This document shows positions 8,622 through 16,758 of a stretch of 64,000 nucleotides of DNA, one piece after another (position 1 is the first letter of the stretch; every line of letters starts with the position of its first letter). The notes beneath the pieces were generated by a model that was not told the DNA's origin, did not search any database, and saw only the letters and a list, made by a program, of their open reading frames with translations. Both the position numbers and the translations under genes were made by a program. The stretch is taken from positions 23,199-87,198 of the forward strand of contig JBOGIG010000052.1 of assembly GCA_050742455.1 (NCBI GenBank), in the 5' to 3' direction. The DNA comes from JBOGIG01 sp050742455. Its GTDB lineage: Bacteria; Actinomycetota; Acidimicrobiia; Acidimicrobiales; JBOGIG01.

Positions 8622-8867
8622 CTAGTGCCCAAGCTCAATCCGTAAATCTTCCACCCACGGGGGTGGGACCTCTACCTTGAGCGATCGATCGAACGCTCTG
8701 GCCCGGACCGCCGCGGTGAAACAAGCGGCTGATTTGGCACACAGCCACGCCCCTCGTCCAGGGTATTCGGACCCAGTGCTCAGCCCGTCCACCGTGGCCA
8801 CGATCCTGATCAGTCTGGCGGACGGAAGAACCCTCCTACAGCCAACACAGGTCCGTTGACGGTCTAT
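8622..8867 (-). CDS. ylxR: YlxR family RNA-binding protein with an apparent AUA start
   Basis: Between nusA and infB the minus strand encodes 81 residues with the YlxR (DUF448) signature: RTCVGCRR at residues 5-12 and YPGRGAWLC around 35-43, ending at TAG 8624-8622. The family is a small nucleic-acid-binding protein always linked to nusA-infB. The reading frame is open only from just after a TGA inside nusA and contains no ATG, GTG or TTG before the RTCVGC motif. The best start is ATA at 8867-8865, which overlaps the nusA TAG as ATAG. A GGAG lies 7 bases upstream at 8878-8875. Gene callers limited to standard starts would miss it. The protein identity is firm; the start is inference. Confidence 0.85.
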   Translation of the reverse strand: MDRQRTCVGCRRVLPSARLIRIVATVDGLSTGSEYPGRGAWLCAKSAACFTAAVRARAFDRSLKVEVPPPWVEDLRIELGH

Positions 8868-10114
8868 GCCCCGGCTCCGGGGTTGTCCCCGCCTGTTCCG
8901 CCTACTTCATCGGCTGGGACAGGCTCGGCCGGGACAGGCTCGGCTGGGACAGGCTCGGCTGGGACAGGCTCGGCTGCCGGCACGTCGGGTTCGGCTCCGC
9001 CTATGGAATCACCCTTTGACCATTGCTCGGCCGATACCGCCTCGCCCCCTTCGGCCGGCTGCCAAACCATCTCGCCCGATTCGTCCTGTACCCACTCTCC
9101 TTCGGCCCACTCCTCACCGCCGTAGCCGGCCTCCTCGGCTGCCAATTGACTCTCGCTCTTGATGTCTATTCGCCATCCGGTCAGACGTGCTGCCAGGCGG
9201 GCGTTCTGACCCTCCTTGCCGATGGCAAGGGACAGCTGGAAGTCGTGAACGATCACAGTGGCCGTCCCGGACTCGTCATCCAGTCGTACTTCCTTGACCC
9301 GGGCGGGCTGTAGAGCCCTCTGCACGAATTCGGCCGGATCCTCCGAGAAGGGCACAATGTCAACCTTTTCACCCCGCAACTCGGTGGTGACCATGCGCAC
9401 CCGAGCCCCCCGGGCCCCCACGCACGCACCCACCGGGTCAACGTTGGAGTCGTTGGACCACACGGCGATCTTGGTGCGGTGACCTGGTTCCCGGGCCGCC
9501 GCCCTGATCTCGACAACGCCCGAGCCGATCTCGGGCACCTCAAGTTCGAACAGCCGCTTGATGAGGCCGGGATGGGTCCGACTGACCACGATCTGGGGAC
9601 CCTTCGAAGTCTTGCGGACCTCCACGATGTAGGCCTTGAGGCGAGCCCCGTGCTCGTATCGCTCGTAGGGGACCTGCTCGGCCTGGGGCAGGAGAGCTTC
9701 GACCTTGCCCAGGTCCAAGAGCGTGTAGCGATTGTCGCTCTGCTGAATTATTCCGGTGACGATGTCGCCCTCGCGCCCGGCGTACTCCTCGTACTTGAGG
9801 TCGCGCTCCGCTTCACGGATGCGTTGGAGAATCACCTGCTTGGCCGTTTGGGCGGCAATACGGCCAAAGTCGTCGGGGGTGTCATCCCATTCCCGCACGA
9901 CAGTCCCTTCCTCATCCAGTTCCTGGCCGTATACCCGGATCTCGCCCGAATCGGGATCGACCGTAACCACCGCCTCCTCGGCTGCCGAAGGAAGCCGCTT
10001 GTAGGCCACCAATAGGGCATTCGCAAGCGCATCGAGCAGAATGTCAACCGAAATGCCCTTATCGCGGGCAATCTGTTGCAGCGCCTCTAGAAATTCGAAA
10101 TTGGTCTTGCTCAT
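8864..10114 (-). CDS. nusA: Transcription termination/antitermination factor NusA
   Basis: NusA binds RNA polymerase and nascent RNA and affects pausing, termination and antitermination. The 416-residue product starts MSKTNFEFLEAL at 10114; its ATG overlaps the rimP TGA as ATGA. Domains in order are an N-terminal RNAP-binding region, S1 (DIVTGIIQQSDNRYTLLDLG), and tandem KH domains (DPVGACVGARGARV, then LAIGKEGQNARLAARLTG). After the KH domains comes an acidic Pro/Ala/Glu tail with repeated PAEPV pentapeptides from a 15-base DNA repeat. A longer upstream reading would overlap rimP and was rejected. ylxR and infB follow. Confidence 0.96.
   Translation of the reverse strand: MSKTNFEFLEALQQIARDKGISVDILLDALANALLVAYKRLPSAAEEAVVTVDPDSGEIRVYGQELDEEGTVVREWDDTPDDFGRIAAQTAKQVILQRIREAERDLKYEEYAGREGDIVTGIIQQSDNRYTLLDLGKVEALLPQAEQVPYERYEHGARLKAYIVEVRKTSKGPQIVVSRTHPGLIKRLFELEVPEIGSGVVEIRAAAREPGHRTKIAVWSNDSNVDPVGACVGARGARVRMVTTELRGEKVDIVPFSEDPAEFVQRALQPARVKEVRLDDESGTATVIVHDFQLSLAIGKEGQNARLAARLTGWRIDIKSESQLAAEEAGYGGEEWAEGEWVQDESGEMVWQPAEGGEAVSAEQWSKGDSIGGAEPDVPAAEPVPAEPVPAEPVPAEPVPADEVGGTGGDNPGAGA
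8911..8976. repeat. 15-base tandem repeat in the 3' end of nusA
   Basis: Four full 15-base units (CGGCTGGGACAGGCT and one variant) start at 8911, 8926, 8941 and 8956, then a partial copy. They encode the PAEPV pentapeptide repeat of the NusA tail. Confidence 0.95.
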
Positions 10115-10635
10115 GAGATGGCGGCCTTTTTGGTCGAGGGTTTGCGCTTGGCCGGGGCCGAGCGCAAACCGGAGGGGGCACCGGTGCCCCATTCAAAGAC
10201 TGTGCGAGCCTTGTCGATGTCGTCATAGGTCAGCCGGAGCGGCTCGTGACCCAGGTCGGGAGAGGTCATCGTTATGCCCTTGTCGTCGGCCGCCTCCAGG
10301 CGGCCCTGGGCCCGCCGCAGCCCCGCCGATCCGGGCTTGGTCTTCACCGCGATCATCGATCCGACGAAGCGTTGAAAGTGCTCGGGGGTGCGCAGCGGGC
10401 GCTCCAAGCCGGGGCTGCCCACCTCCAGGGTGTAGCGGCCGGGCATTGGGTCACTGATATCGAGAGCGGCCGAGATGGCTCGAGAAGCCTCTCCGAGTGC
10501 GTCCAGGTCGATCCCTCCGGGGCAGTCCACGCTGATACGCAGCAGACCCGGGGTGACCTCGACGTCGACGACCTCGGTTTCGGTGTCGTCGAGAGCCGCT
10601 TGGACCACTGCTTGTATCCGATCGACGGCGCTCAT
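10111..10635 (-). CDS. rimP: Ribosome maturation factor RimP
   Basis: RimP assists 30S subunit maturation. The 174-residue product starts MSAVDRIQ at 10635, directly after a strong AGGAGGAGGT ribosome binding site. The ORF could be extended upstream, but that would run through a terminator hairpin. Family motifs present are GGIDLDALGEASRAIS and YTLEVGSPGLERPL in the N-terminal domain. The C-terminal SH3-like domain is followed by a Lys/Arg-rich tail. It is the first gene of the rimP-nusA-ylxR-infB-rbfA-truB-ribF run; nusA starts inside its stop codon (ATGA). Confidence 0.94.
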   Translation of the reverse strand: MSAVDRIQAVVQAALDDTETEVVDVEVTPGLLRISVDCPGGIDLDALGEASRAISAALDISDPMPGRYTLEVGSPGLERPLRTPEHFQRFVGSMIAVKTKPGSAGLRRAQGRLEAADDKGITMTSPDLGHEPLRLTYDDIDKARTVFEWGTGAPSGLRSAPAKRKPSTKKAAIS

Positions 10636-10668
10636 CTTCACCTCCTCCTGGTCCAGGACCACGGTCGC

Positions 10669-10697
10669 AAAAAAATACGTGGGCAACCGCCCACGTA
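10669..10697 (-). terminator. Intrinsic terminator between proS and rimP
   Basis: On the minus strand a 9-bp perfect stem (TACGTGGGC/GCCCACGTA, loop GGTT) is followed at once by seven Ts. This is a textbook intrinsic terminator, rare in such GC-rich DNA. It lies 88 bases after the proS stop and ends only about 34 bases before the rimP ATG. It may simply end proS, or it may attenuate the rimP-nusA operon. Confidence 0.85.
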
Positions 10698-10784
10698 CAT
10701 CCAAACCACACCAATATGAATCGAACCGAACGGGCACTAAGTATAGCAACGAGACCGGCGCCCTTCATTAGGCGCGGTGGCGCT

Positions 10785-12497
10785 TTATGACACCAGCCCG
10801 CTCACCACCGACGTCAAATCCAGCTCATCTCGATCACCCGACCGGCGATCCTTGCGTTCCACTATGCCCCTGGCCAGGCTTTTCGATCCGATCACAAGTT
10901 GGGTAGGCATGCCCAAGAGGTCGGCATCGGCAAACTTCACACCGGGCGAAACGTCCCGATCATCGTAAAGGACACTGATTCCCACAGCACGAAGCTCGCC
11001 GTAAAGGCGATCGGCGGCCTCCCCCACCGCAGCGTCCCTCTTGGCTCCCAAAGCGAGCAGGTGGACGGCGAACGGCGCCACCTGAACGGGCCACACCAAT
11101 CCGGACTGGTCGTGGTTCTCCTCGGCCACCACTGCTGGAAGCCTGGTGACCCCGATCCCGTAGCACCCCATCCAGGCGGGCCTACTGACGCCGTCCTCGT
11201 CGAGGAAATCTGCTCCAGCGATCTTGGCCGAGTAGGTCAGGCCCAACTGGAAGGTATGGCCCACCTCTACCGAACGGAGGAGTTCCAGCCCTTCTCCACA
11301 ACGGGGACAGGGATCGCCGCCGGCCACCAAAGCCAGCGAGGACCACTCGTCGACATCGAAATCCCTCCCCAGCATGGCGCCGGTCACGTGGTGGTCAACC
11401 CGGTTGGCGCCTGTGGTCCAACTGTGGGCAGCCCGCACAGCCAGGTCGGCCATTACCCGTATCCCGTGGTGTTGCAAACCCATGGGGCCGATGTAGCCCT
11501 TGACCAGCACGGGCCAGGAGGCAAAGTCAGCTTCGTCGAAAGCTCGCATGCCGTTCGGAATCCGTACCTCCCGATCACCGGGGACGAGGGCCACCACCGG
11601 CTTGTGATCCGAGTCAAGAAGAGCGATGCATTTGAGCATCCGATCGGGCGTGAGCCCGATACCAGCGGCCCGGAAGTGCTCAACGACAGCGTGCACTCCA
11701 GGACGTCCGGGGGTGGAATGCTCGACCATGGGCTCGCCCGACCCGTCGCCCGCTTCGGCGGCCTCGGTCACCCGCTCGCCCGCTTCGGCGGCCTCGGTGT
11801 TGGCGGCGTAGCCACAGGTTCGGCAACGGGCAAAATAGTCCTCCCCAATGGCGCTCGGCACCATGAACTCATGGTTGACGTCACCTCCCATGCCGCCCGC
11901 TGCCGCCTCTACCGCCGTATAGGAAAGGCCGCATCGTTCGAAGATGCGGCAGTAGGCGTCGTACATCAGGCGGTAGCTGTCTCCCATGACCGATCGGGAG
12001 ACATCAAAGCTGTAGGCGTCGGCCATGATGAATTCCCGGGTGCGCAAGAGCCCAAATCTGGGCCTGGCCTCGTCCCGAAACTTGGTTTGGACCTGGTATA
12101 TGTTGACGGGCAGGTCCCGAAACGACTCGACCTCGCCCATGGCCGTGATGGTGGCCACTTCTTCGTGGGTGGGCCCGAGCACAAAACGCCCCCCCCGACC
12201 TTCCACCTGAAATGCGGAAAACACGTTGTCGAGCAGCTTGTCGCGCCCCGACTGTTGCCATACCTCCAGGGGGTGCAGGGCAGGAAGGAGCACCTCTTGG
12301 GCTCCAGCCTCGTTGAGCTCAGAGCGAACTATCGCGGTGACATTGTGCAGGACCCTCAGTCCCAAGGGCAGGAAGCTGTATATGCCCGATGCCAGGCGGC
12401 GGATGTATCCGCCCCGGACCAAGAGCTGATGGCTCACCGCCTCGGCGTCGGCCGGAGCATCCCGCAGGGTCTTGAGGAGCAGCCGAGACATTCGCAT
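10785..12497 (-). CDS. proS: Prolyl-tRNA synthetase, bacterial type
   Basis: This class II synthetase attaches proline to tRNA-Pro. The 570-residue length and the insertion domain between motifs 2 and 3 fit the bacterial form with editing activity. GPTHEE is at 108-113 and motif 2 lies at about 138-165 (TKFRDEARPRFG, then LLRTREFIMADAYSFD). The anticodon-binding domain closes the protein. CRTCG and CPRCG pairs flank the insertion. Near residue 240 a duplicated EAAEAGERVT segment comes from a 30-base tandem repeat. A strong terminator lies downstream, before rimP. Confidence 0.96.
   Translation of the reverse strand: MRMSRLLLKTLRDAPADAEAVSHQLLVRGGYIRRLASGIYSFLPLGLRVLHNVTAIVRSELNEAGAQEVLLPALHPLEVWQQSGRDKLLDNVFSAFQVEGRGGRFVLGPTHEEVATITAMGEVESFRDLPVNIYQVQTKFRDEARPRFGLLRTREFIMADAYSFDVSRSVMGDSYRLMYDAYCRIFERCGLSYTAVEAAAGGMGGDVNHEFMVPSAIGEDYFARCRTCGYAANTEAAEAGERVTEAAEAGDGSGEPMVEHSTPGRPGVHAVVEHFRAAGIGLTPDRMLKCIALLDSDHKPVVALVPGDREVRIPNGMRAFDEADFASWPVLVKGYIGPMGLQHHGIRVMADLAVRAAHSWTTGANRVDHHVTGAMLGRDFDVDEWSSLALVAGGDPCPRCGEGLELLRSVEVGHTFQLGLTYSAKIAGADFLDEDGVSRPAWMGCYGIGVTRLPAVVAEENHDQSGLVWPVQVAPFAVHLLALGAKRDAAVGEAADRLYGELRAVGISVLYDDRDVSPGVKFADADLLGMPTQLVIGSKSLARGIVERKDRRSGDRDELDLTSVVSGLVS
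11741..11799. repeat. About 30-base tandem duplication in proS
   Basis: Two near-identical copies (11741-11769, 11770-11799) share CGCCCGCTTCGGCGGCCTCG. They encode Glu-Ala-Ala-Glu-Ala-Gly twice in the ProS insertion region. The first copy is shorter in this alignment, so the exact unit boundary is approximate. Confidence 0.8.
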
Positions 12498-12547
12498 GGC
12501 GAGAGGTTACTAGGGGCTCAATCCGCGCTCTTGCGTCCAAGCAGCGA

Positions 12548-13789
12548 TCAGAATTCGGTGGAGCAGAAGGGCGCTGGCTCCCAACCGAACAACACGTCAG
12601 CCCGGGCCAAGGCGCCGGTGTGGGCCTCGTGGATCCGGCCACCCCGGGCCAAGCTCGACCAAGACACCCCGCCCAGATACACCGAGCCCAATTCGGACAC
12701 GCCCAGGACCAGATCGGCAGAGGTGCCAGGAGGAGCTGGATCGCACCGAGCTCCGTCAGGGCCGACCTCCAAACGCCAGACCCGAGCGTTCTCGGGCCGG
12801 TCCGGGTCGACCAGGTCGAATACCATCGAACCCTCTCCCCGGTAGTGGCGCTGGGTCAGGCATCCGGGAACGTCCAACAGCCTGGCCCACGTGAGATCAC
12901 GCCCGCCGGTCACGCGGAGTTGTCGGGTATGGGCGAGCATCCAGCGCACCGGGTCGTCAGTAGGCCGGTGAGGAGCTACCACCTTCTCGGTGAGGTCCAT
13001 GTCACACAAGAAGGCCCATAGGGCGGCCGAGGCCGCCTGGTTCTCGGCACACAGCTCATCCACCATTACCACTCCCGGAATGGTGTCATCCTCGTCAACC
13101 CGCTGGATTCGGTAGTGAGCGTAGCCGTCGATGGTGCCCGACTCATCGGAGTGGACCAGGTAGAACCGGCCCGCCGAACTCTGGCCGGACCCATCCTCCC
13201 CATCCAGGCCGGCCTCCCACCAGGGTGTCAATCGGGAAACTTCACCGGGGCAGGAACGACGGACCCTGTCATGGACCAGGGGGAAGGCGTCGATGGCCTC
13301 GGCTCGGTCAATGAGGTGCAATGAGCCGCCGGAATCGGGAGGGAGGGACACTTGCGCCCGGCGACGGACTATTTCGAAATGAGACGTCCACGTCGCCGGA
13401 CCGAACCCGAAGCGTCCGTAAATCCCCCCTTCGCTTACCCCCAGGAGGGCCAGCTTCTCGTCCGCCCTGTCGGCGTCGGCCAGTTGGCGGGACATCATGG
13501 CCGAAAGGATCCCCCTGCGGCGATGGGTGGGGCGCACCCCCACCCAGCTGATCCCTGAGACCTTCATGAGGCCCAAGCCGGGCAGGGTCAGGTCCAGCGG
13601 GAACGAAACGGCCGAGGCCACCAATTCAGCGCCGTCGAAGCCGGCCAAGCAACGGGACACCTGCAACCCTGACCGGGCCCAAGTCCGGTCCAGGTCCTCT
13701 TCGGTGCGCACAAATCCAAATGCGGTGGAGTTGCAGGCCACGAACTGGCGGCGCTCGTCCTCTTCGATTGCCCGCAGCTCGATGTCCAC
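12548..13789 (-). CDS. Eis-like GNAT N-acetyltransferase
   Basis: The 413-residue protein has the architecture of the Eis family: an N-terminal GNAT domain, a second GNAT-like fold and a C-terminal sterol-carrier-like region. The acetyl-CoA loop is VRPTHRRRG (85-93). The protein ends in Phe, as in Eis, whose terminal carboxylate takes part in catalysis. Mycobacterial Eis acetylates aminoglycosides and protein amines; the substrate here is unknown. It lies between proS and ispG, where other actinobacteria also carry a GNAT gene. The family call is good; the substrate is not inferable. Confidence 0.82.
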   Translation of the reverse strand: MDIELRAIEEDERRQFVACNSTAFGFVRTEEDLDRTWARSGLQVSRCLAGFDGAELVASAVSFPLDLTLPGLGLMKVSGISWVGVRPTHRRRGILSAMMSRQLADADRADEKLALLGVSEGGIYGRFGFGPATWTSHFEIVRRRAQVSLPPDSGGSLHLIDRAEAIDAFPLVHDRVRRSCPGEVSRLTPWWEAGLDGEDGSGQSSAGRFYLVHSDESGTIDGYAHYRIQRVDEDDTIPGVVMVDELCAENQAASAALWAFLCDMDLTEKVVAPHRPTDDPVRWMLAHTRQLRVTGGRDLTWARLLDVPGCLTQRHYRGEGSMVFDLVDPDRPENARVWRLEVGPDGARCDPAPPGTSADLVLGVSELGSVYLGGVSWSSLARGGRIHEAHTGALARADVLFGWEPAPFCSTEF

Positions 13790-13850
13790 GAACTCTGTCT
13801 AGTTGAGCATCCCGGGCCGAGGAAACCGAGAGTTCAACCTCTCAGGGAAA

Positions 13851-15131
13851 TCAGTGCTCGTACTTGCGCCGGATCAGGTCTACCTTGACCTCGCTGTTGT
13901 TGGCGTCGGCCCCCCGGTCGCCGATCAGGGCCATCCGGTCGGCCGCGGCAGCCGCTTCAGCCTCGGGATCGGCTGCCGCCAGGCGGGCCTCGGTCCCCTG
14001 GGCCACCAGCTTCTCCGCTTCGGCCACCAGCTCGGCCACCATGTCAGCCTCGGGAACGACCTTGATGATCTGGCCTTTGATGAACAGGTGACCCCGCTGC
14101 TTGCCGGCGGCGATGCCGAGGTCGGCCTCCCTGGCTTCGCCCGGGCCGTTGACAACACAGCCCATGACGGCCACCTGGATGGGCAGGTTACGTTCCTCCA
14201 GAGCTGCCTGGACCTGCTTGGCCACCCCGATCACGTCGATCTCGGCCCGCCCGCACGACGGACAGGCGATCAGATCAAGACCCTTGCGCTCCCTGAGGCC
14301 CAGCGCCTCCAGGAGCTGACGCCCGGCTCGGGCCTCCTCTACCGGGTCGGCCGTGAGCGAATAACGAATCGTGTCGCCGATGCCTTCGGCCAGGAGAGTG
14401 GCTATCCCAGCCGTCCCCTTGATGAGTCCCCCCGGAGGAGGACCAGCCTCGGTAACCCCCAGGTGCAAAGGGAAGTCCACGGTGTCGGCCAAGAGGCGGT
14501 AAGACTCGATCATCAGGGCCACGTTGGAAGCCTTCACCGAGATCTTCACGTCGTCGAAGCCGACCTCGGCAAAATACGCCAGCTCCATCTGAGCCGACTC
14601 CACCATGGCTTCGGGCGTGGCTCCGCCGTACTTCTTGTACAAGTCCTTGTGCAAGGAGCCCGCATTGACCCCGATGCGGATGGGAACGCCCCGGTCCTTG
14701 GCCTCAGAGGCGATCTGCTTGATCTCTTCGGGCTTGCGCAGGTTTCCTGGGTTTAGCCGTATGCAGGCCACACCCGCTTCCAAGGCAGCCAGGGCCATCT
14801 CGTGGTGGAAATGGATATCAGCCACGATTGGCACGGGCGAACGAGGGACGATGTGAGCCAGCCCCTCGGCTGCCTCGGCCTCGTTGCAGGTGCAGCGCAC
14901 TATGTCGGCCCCGGCACCGGCCAGGGCGTATATCTGGGCCAGGGTACCTTCCACGTCGGCCGTCTTGGTGGTGGTCATTGACTGCACGCTGACCGGGGCG
15001 CCGTCACCGACCGGCACCGATCCGACCATGACCTGGCGGGTACGGCGGCGAGCCATGAGCAGCCTCGAAGGCAAAGGGCCGGTATCCGAAGCCGGAACCG
15101 ACCCGTTCTCAGTTGCGGGTTCGGGGTTCAT
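13851..15131 (-). CDS. ispG: 4-hydroxy-3-methylbut-2-en-1-yl diphosphate synthase
   Basis: IspG (GcpE) is the penultimate enzyme of the MEP isoprenoid pathway, a [4Fe-4S] reductive enzyme. The 426-residue protein has VPIVADIHFHH, RLNPGNL and the C-terminal cluster region with CPSCGRAE and CVVNGPGEA, which supply the cluster cysteines. The first 25 residues are a low-complexity extension; MARRRTRQ at about residue 26 is an alternative start nearer the family's usual N-terminus. dxr of the same pathway is two genes upstream, with rseP between them, the common actinobacterial dxr-rseP-ispG order. Confidence 0.96.
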   Translation of the reverse strand: MNPEPATENGSVPASDTGPLPSRLLMARRRTRQVMVGSVPVGDGAPVSVQSMTTTKTADVEGTLAQIYALAGAGADIVRCTCNEAEAAEGLAHIVPRSPVPIVADIHFHHEMALAALEAGVACIRLNPGNLRKPEEIKQIASEAKDRGVPIRIGVNAGSLHKDLYKKYGGATPEAMVESAQMELAYFAEVGFDDVKISVKASNVALMIESYRLLADTVDFPLHLGVTEAGPPPGGLIKGTAGIATLLAEGIGDTIRYSLTADPVEEARAGRQLLEALGLRERKGLDLIACPSCGRAEIDVIGVAKQVQAALEERNLPIQVAVMGCVVNGPGEAREADLGIAAGKQRGHLFIKGQIIKVVPEADMVAELVAEAEKLVAQGTEARLAAADPEAEAAAAADRMALIGDRGADANNSEVKVDLIRRKYEH

Positions 15132-15182
15132 ATCGACGATCCCCAGCCTAGGCCCTCATTCAACCGACGGCTCATCAGCAAC

Positions 15183-15220
15183 ATGGCTTATCGGCGGCAT
15201 GGCTTATCGGCGGCATGGCT
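15183..15220. repeat. 16-base tandem repeat between rseP and ispG
   Basis: Two perfect 16-base copies (ATGGCTTATCGGCGGC at 15183 and 15199) and a 6-base partial lie in the 117-base gap. The period is not a multiple of three, unlike the arrays inside genes. Confidence 0.93.
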
Positions 15221-15248
15221 CGGATGCCGGGAGTCCTGGGATTGTGGC

Positions 15249-16721
15249 TCAATGGAAGGGGTTAGCCGCCGGGTGGGCAATGTCCAGGAACAGAGCGCTG
15301 ATCCCCAGCAGCACCAGCACGGCGAACACGGCATAAGTGGGAGCCAACAGCTTGGTCACATCGGCGTGATAGTGACGTCCGCGCCTACTTCGGATGCGCT
15401 CGTATACGGCAATGACCACATGGCCGCCGTCCAAGGGAAGCATGGGAAACAGGTTGAAGACGCCAACAAAGACATTGATGGAGAACAGCAGCCCCAATAT
15501 GTCAGTCCATCCCGAGTGAGCGGCCTGGGCAGCCAGGCGCACGACGCCAACGGGTGAGGCAAAGCGAGGGGCAGGCGACGTGGAGGCAGACGGCGAGGTC
15601 GAGACGCTGGGACTGAAGACCTCGTGGGTGTAGGCGCTGACGCCGTGAGGGGAGAATATGTGGGCCAGGGCCTGAACCACGGTTACTGTCTCCCGCCCGG
15701 TGTCGGTGACGCTGCGGCCCACTGCCACCAAAGGGTTGACCGTTTGATTGGGAGCCCCCAGCTCGATCCCGATTATTCCGGTCGGCTTGGCCGTAGGTGA
15801 CAGCACAGGCGTCCCACTGATCCTGAGCCCTCTCTCGTCAATCGGGGTCACGTGCAACGTGACGGGATGTCCGCGCCGATTCACCACCACGGTCAGGTGT
15901 CGGCCAATGGAAGAGTTGACCAAAGGCACCAGTTGGTCGGCCGAAGTGATGCGCCGGCCGTCAACGGACTTGATGATGTCCCCAGGGCGGAAGCCCGCTT
16001 GCTGGGCGGGGCTGGTCACCGAGCCGAACTGGCTGAGCGCTGTTATCGAAACCTGATTGGAGGAGGGCAACCCGACGAAGGTGAACAAGGCCCACAGCAG
16101 GACAAAAGCCAGGATGAAATGCATGGCCGAGCCCGCTACCGCCACCGAGAGGCGCCGAGGAAAACTGGCCTGGCGGTAGGATCGGGCCTCATCTTCGGGG
16201 GCCACCGGCTCGACGTTGACCATACCGACGATCTTGCAGTAGCCCCCAGCCGGGATGGCTTTGATCCCGTACTCGGTCTCACCCCGGTGCACGGACCACA
16301 ATCTCGGTCCGAATCCCAAGAAGTACTCGGTGACCTTCATGCGCCCCCACTTGGCTGTGGCAAAATGCCCCAGCTCGTGCAGCATGATCATCACGATGAT
16401 GGCGGCCACCACGGCCACGGTGGAAAAGACGTGGGTGTACAGGCTGATCAGGATCCCGGCCAGGATGACCAGGGCCAGGCGGTAGATGGCCGATCTCTGG
16501 GCGTCAGGCGCCATCGGAGCCCTGGGCCCGGGGGCGTCCTCGAGTTGGGCGACGGCCAAAGGAGCACCAGTGGCCCCGTCGGTCGCAGTGGCCCCGTCGG
16601 TCGCAGTGGCCCCGTCGGTCGCAGTGGCCCCGTCGGTGGCAGTGCCATGCGGACGGTTCATGGCGGGCAGGCCGTGTTGGTTGAGGTCCACCTGTCCAGT
16701 ATCGGCCAAAAGAGGCTGCAC
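15249..16721 (-). CDS. rseP: Site-2 intramembrane zinc protease, RseP family
   Basis: This membrane metalloprotease cleaves anti-sigma factors and other transmembrane substrates. The zinc site HELGH is at 115-119 in a hydrophobic segment. A PDZ domain (PAQQAGFRPGDIIKSVDG) lies in the middle. The C-terminal membrane segment carries FNLFPMLPLDGGH, the third zinc ligand region. Four transmembrane segments are plausible. The first 70 residues are a soluble tail with four ATDGAT-type hexapeptides from an 18-base repeat. The start is uncertain: GTG at 16721 or ATG at 16661, neither with a clear ribosome binding site. It lies between dxr and ispG. Confidence 0.93.
   Translation of the reverse strand: MQPLLADTGQVDLNQHGLPAMNRPHGTATDGATATDGATATDGATATDGATGAPLAVAQLEDAPGPRAPMAPDAQRSAIYRLALVILAGILISLYTHVFSTVAVVAAIIVMIMLHELGHFATAKWGRMKVTEYFLGFGPRLWSVHRGETEYGIKAIPAGGYCKIVGMVNVEPVAPEDEARSYRQASFPRRLSVAVAGSAMHFILAFVLLWALFTFVGLPSSNQVSITALSQFGSVTSPAQQAGFRPGDIIKSVDGRRITSADQLVPLVNSSIGRHLTVVVNRRGHPVTLHVTPIDERGLRISGTPVLSPTAKPTGIIGIELGAPNQTVNPLVAVGRSVTDTGRETVTVVQALAHIFSPHGVSAYTHEVFSPSVSTSPSASTSPAPRFASPVGVVRLAAQAAHSGWTDILGLLFSINVFVGVFNLFPMLPLDGGHVVIAVYERIRSRRGRHYHADVTKLLAPTYAVFAVLVLLGISALFLDIAHPAANPFH
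16568..16639. repeat. Four-copy 18-base tandem repeat in rseP
   Basis: Units CAGTGGCCCCGTCGGTCG start at 16568, 16586, 16604 and 16622, the last with one mismatch. They encode repeated Ala-Thr-Asp-Gly-Ala-Thr in the N-terminal tail before the first membrane segment. Confidence 0.97.
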
Positions 16722-16758
16722 CCTGACGCGCGCCGGTGGCGGGAGGCGCTATCGGGCC

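Noticed and set aside
10899..12845. A 648-residue open frame on the plus strand
   Set aside because: It lies opposite proS and the Eis-like gene, has no family features, and arises from GC-rich codon bias on the real strand.
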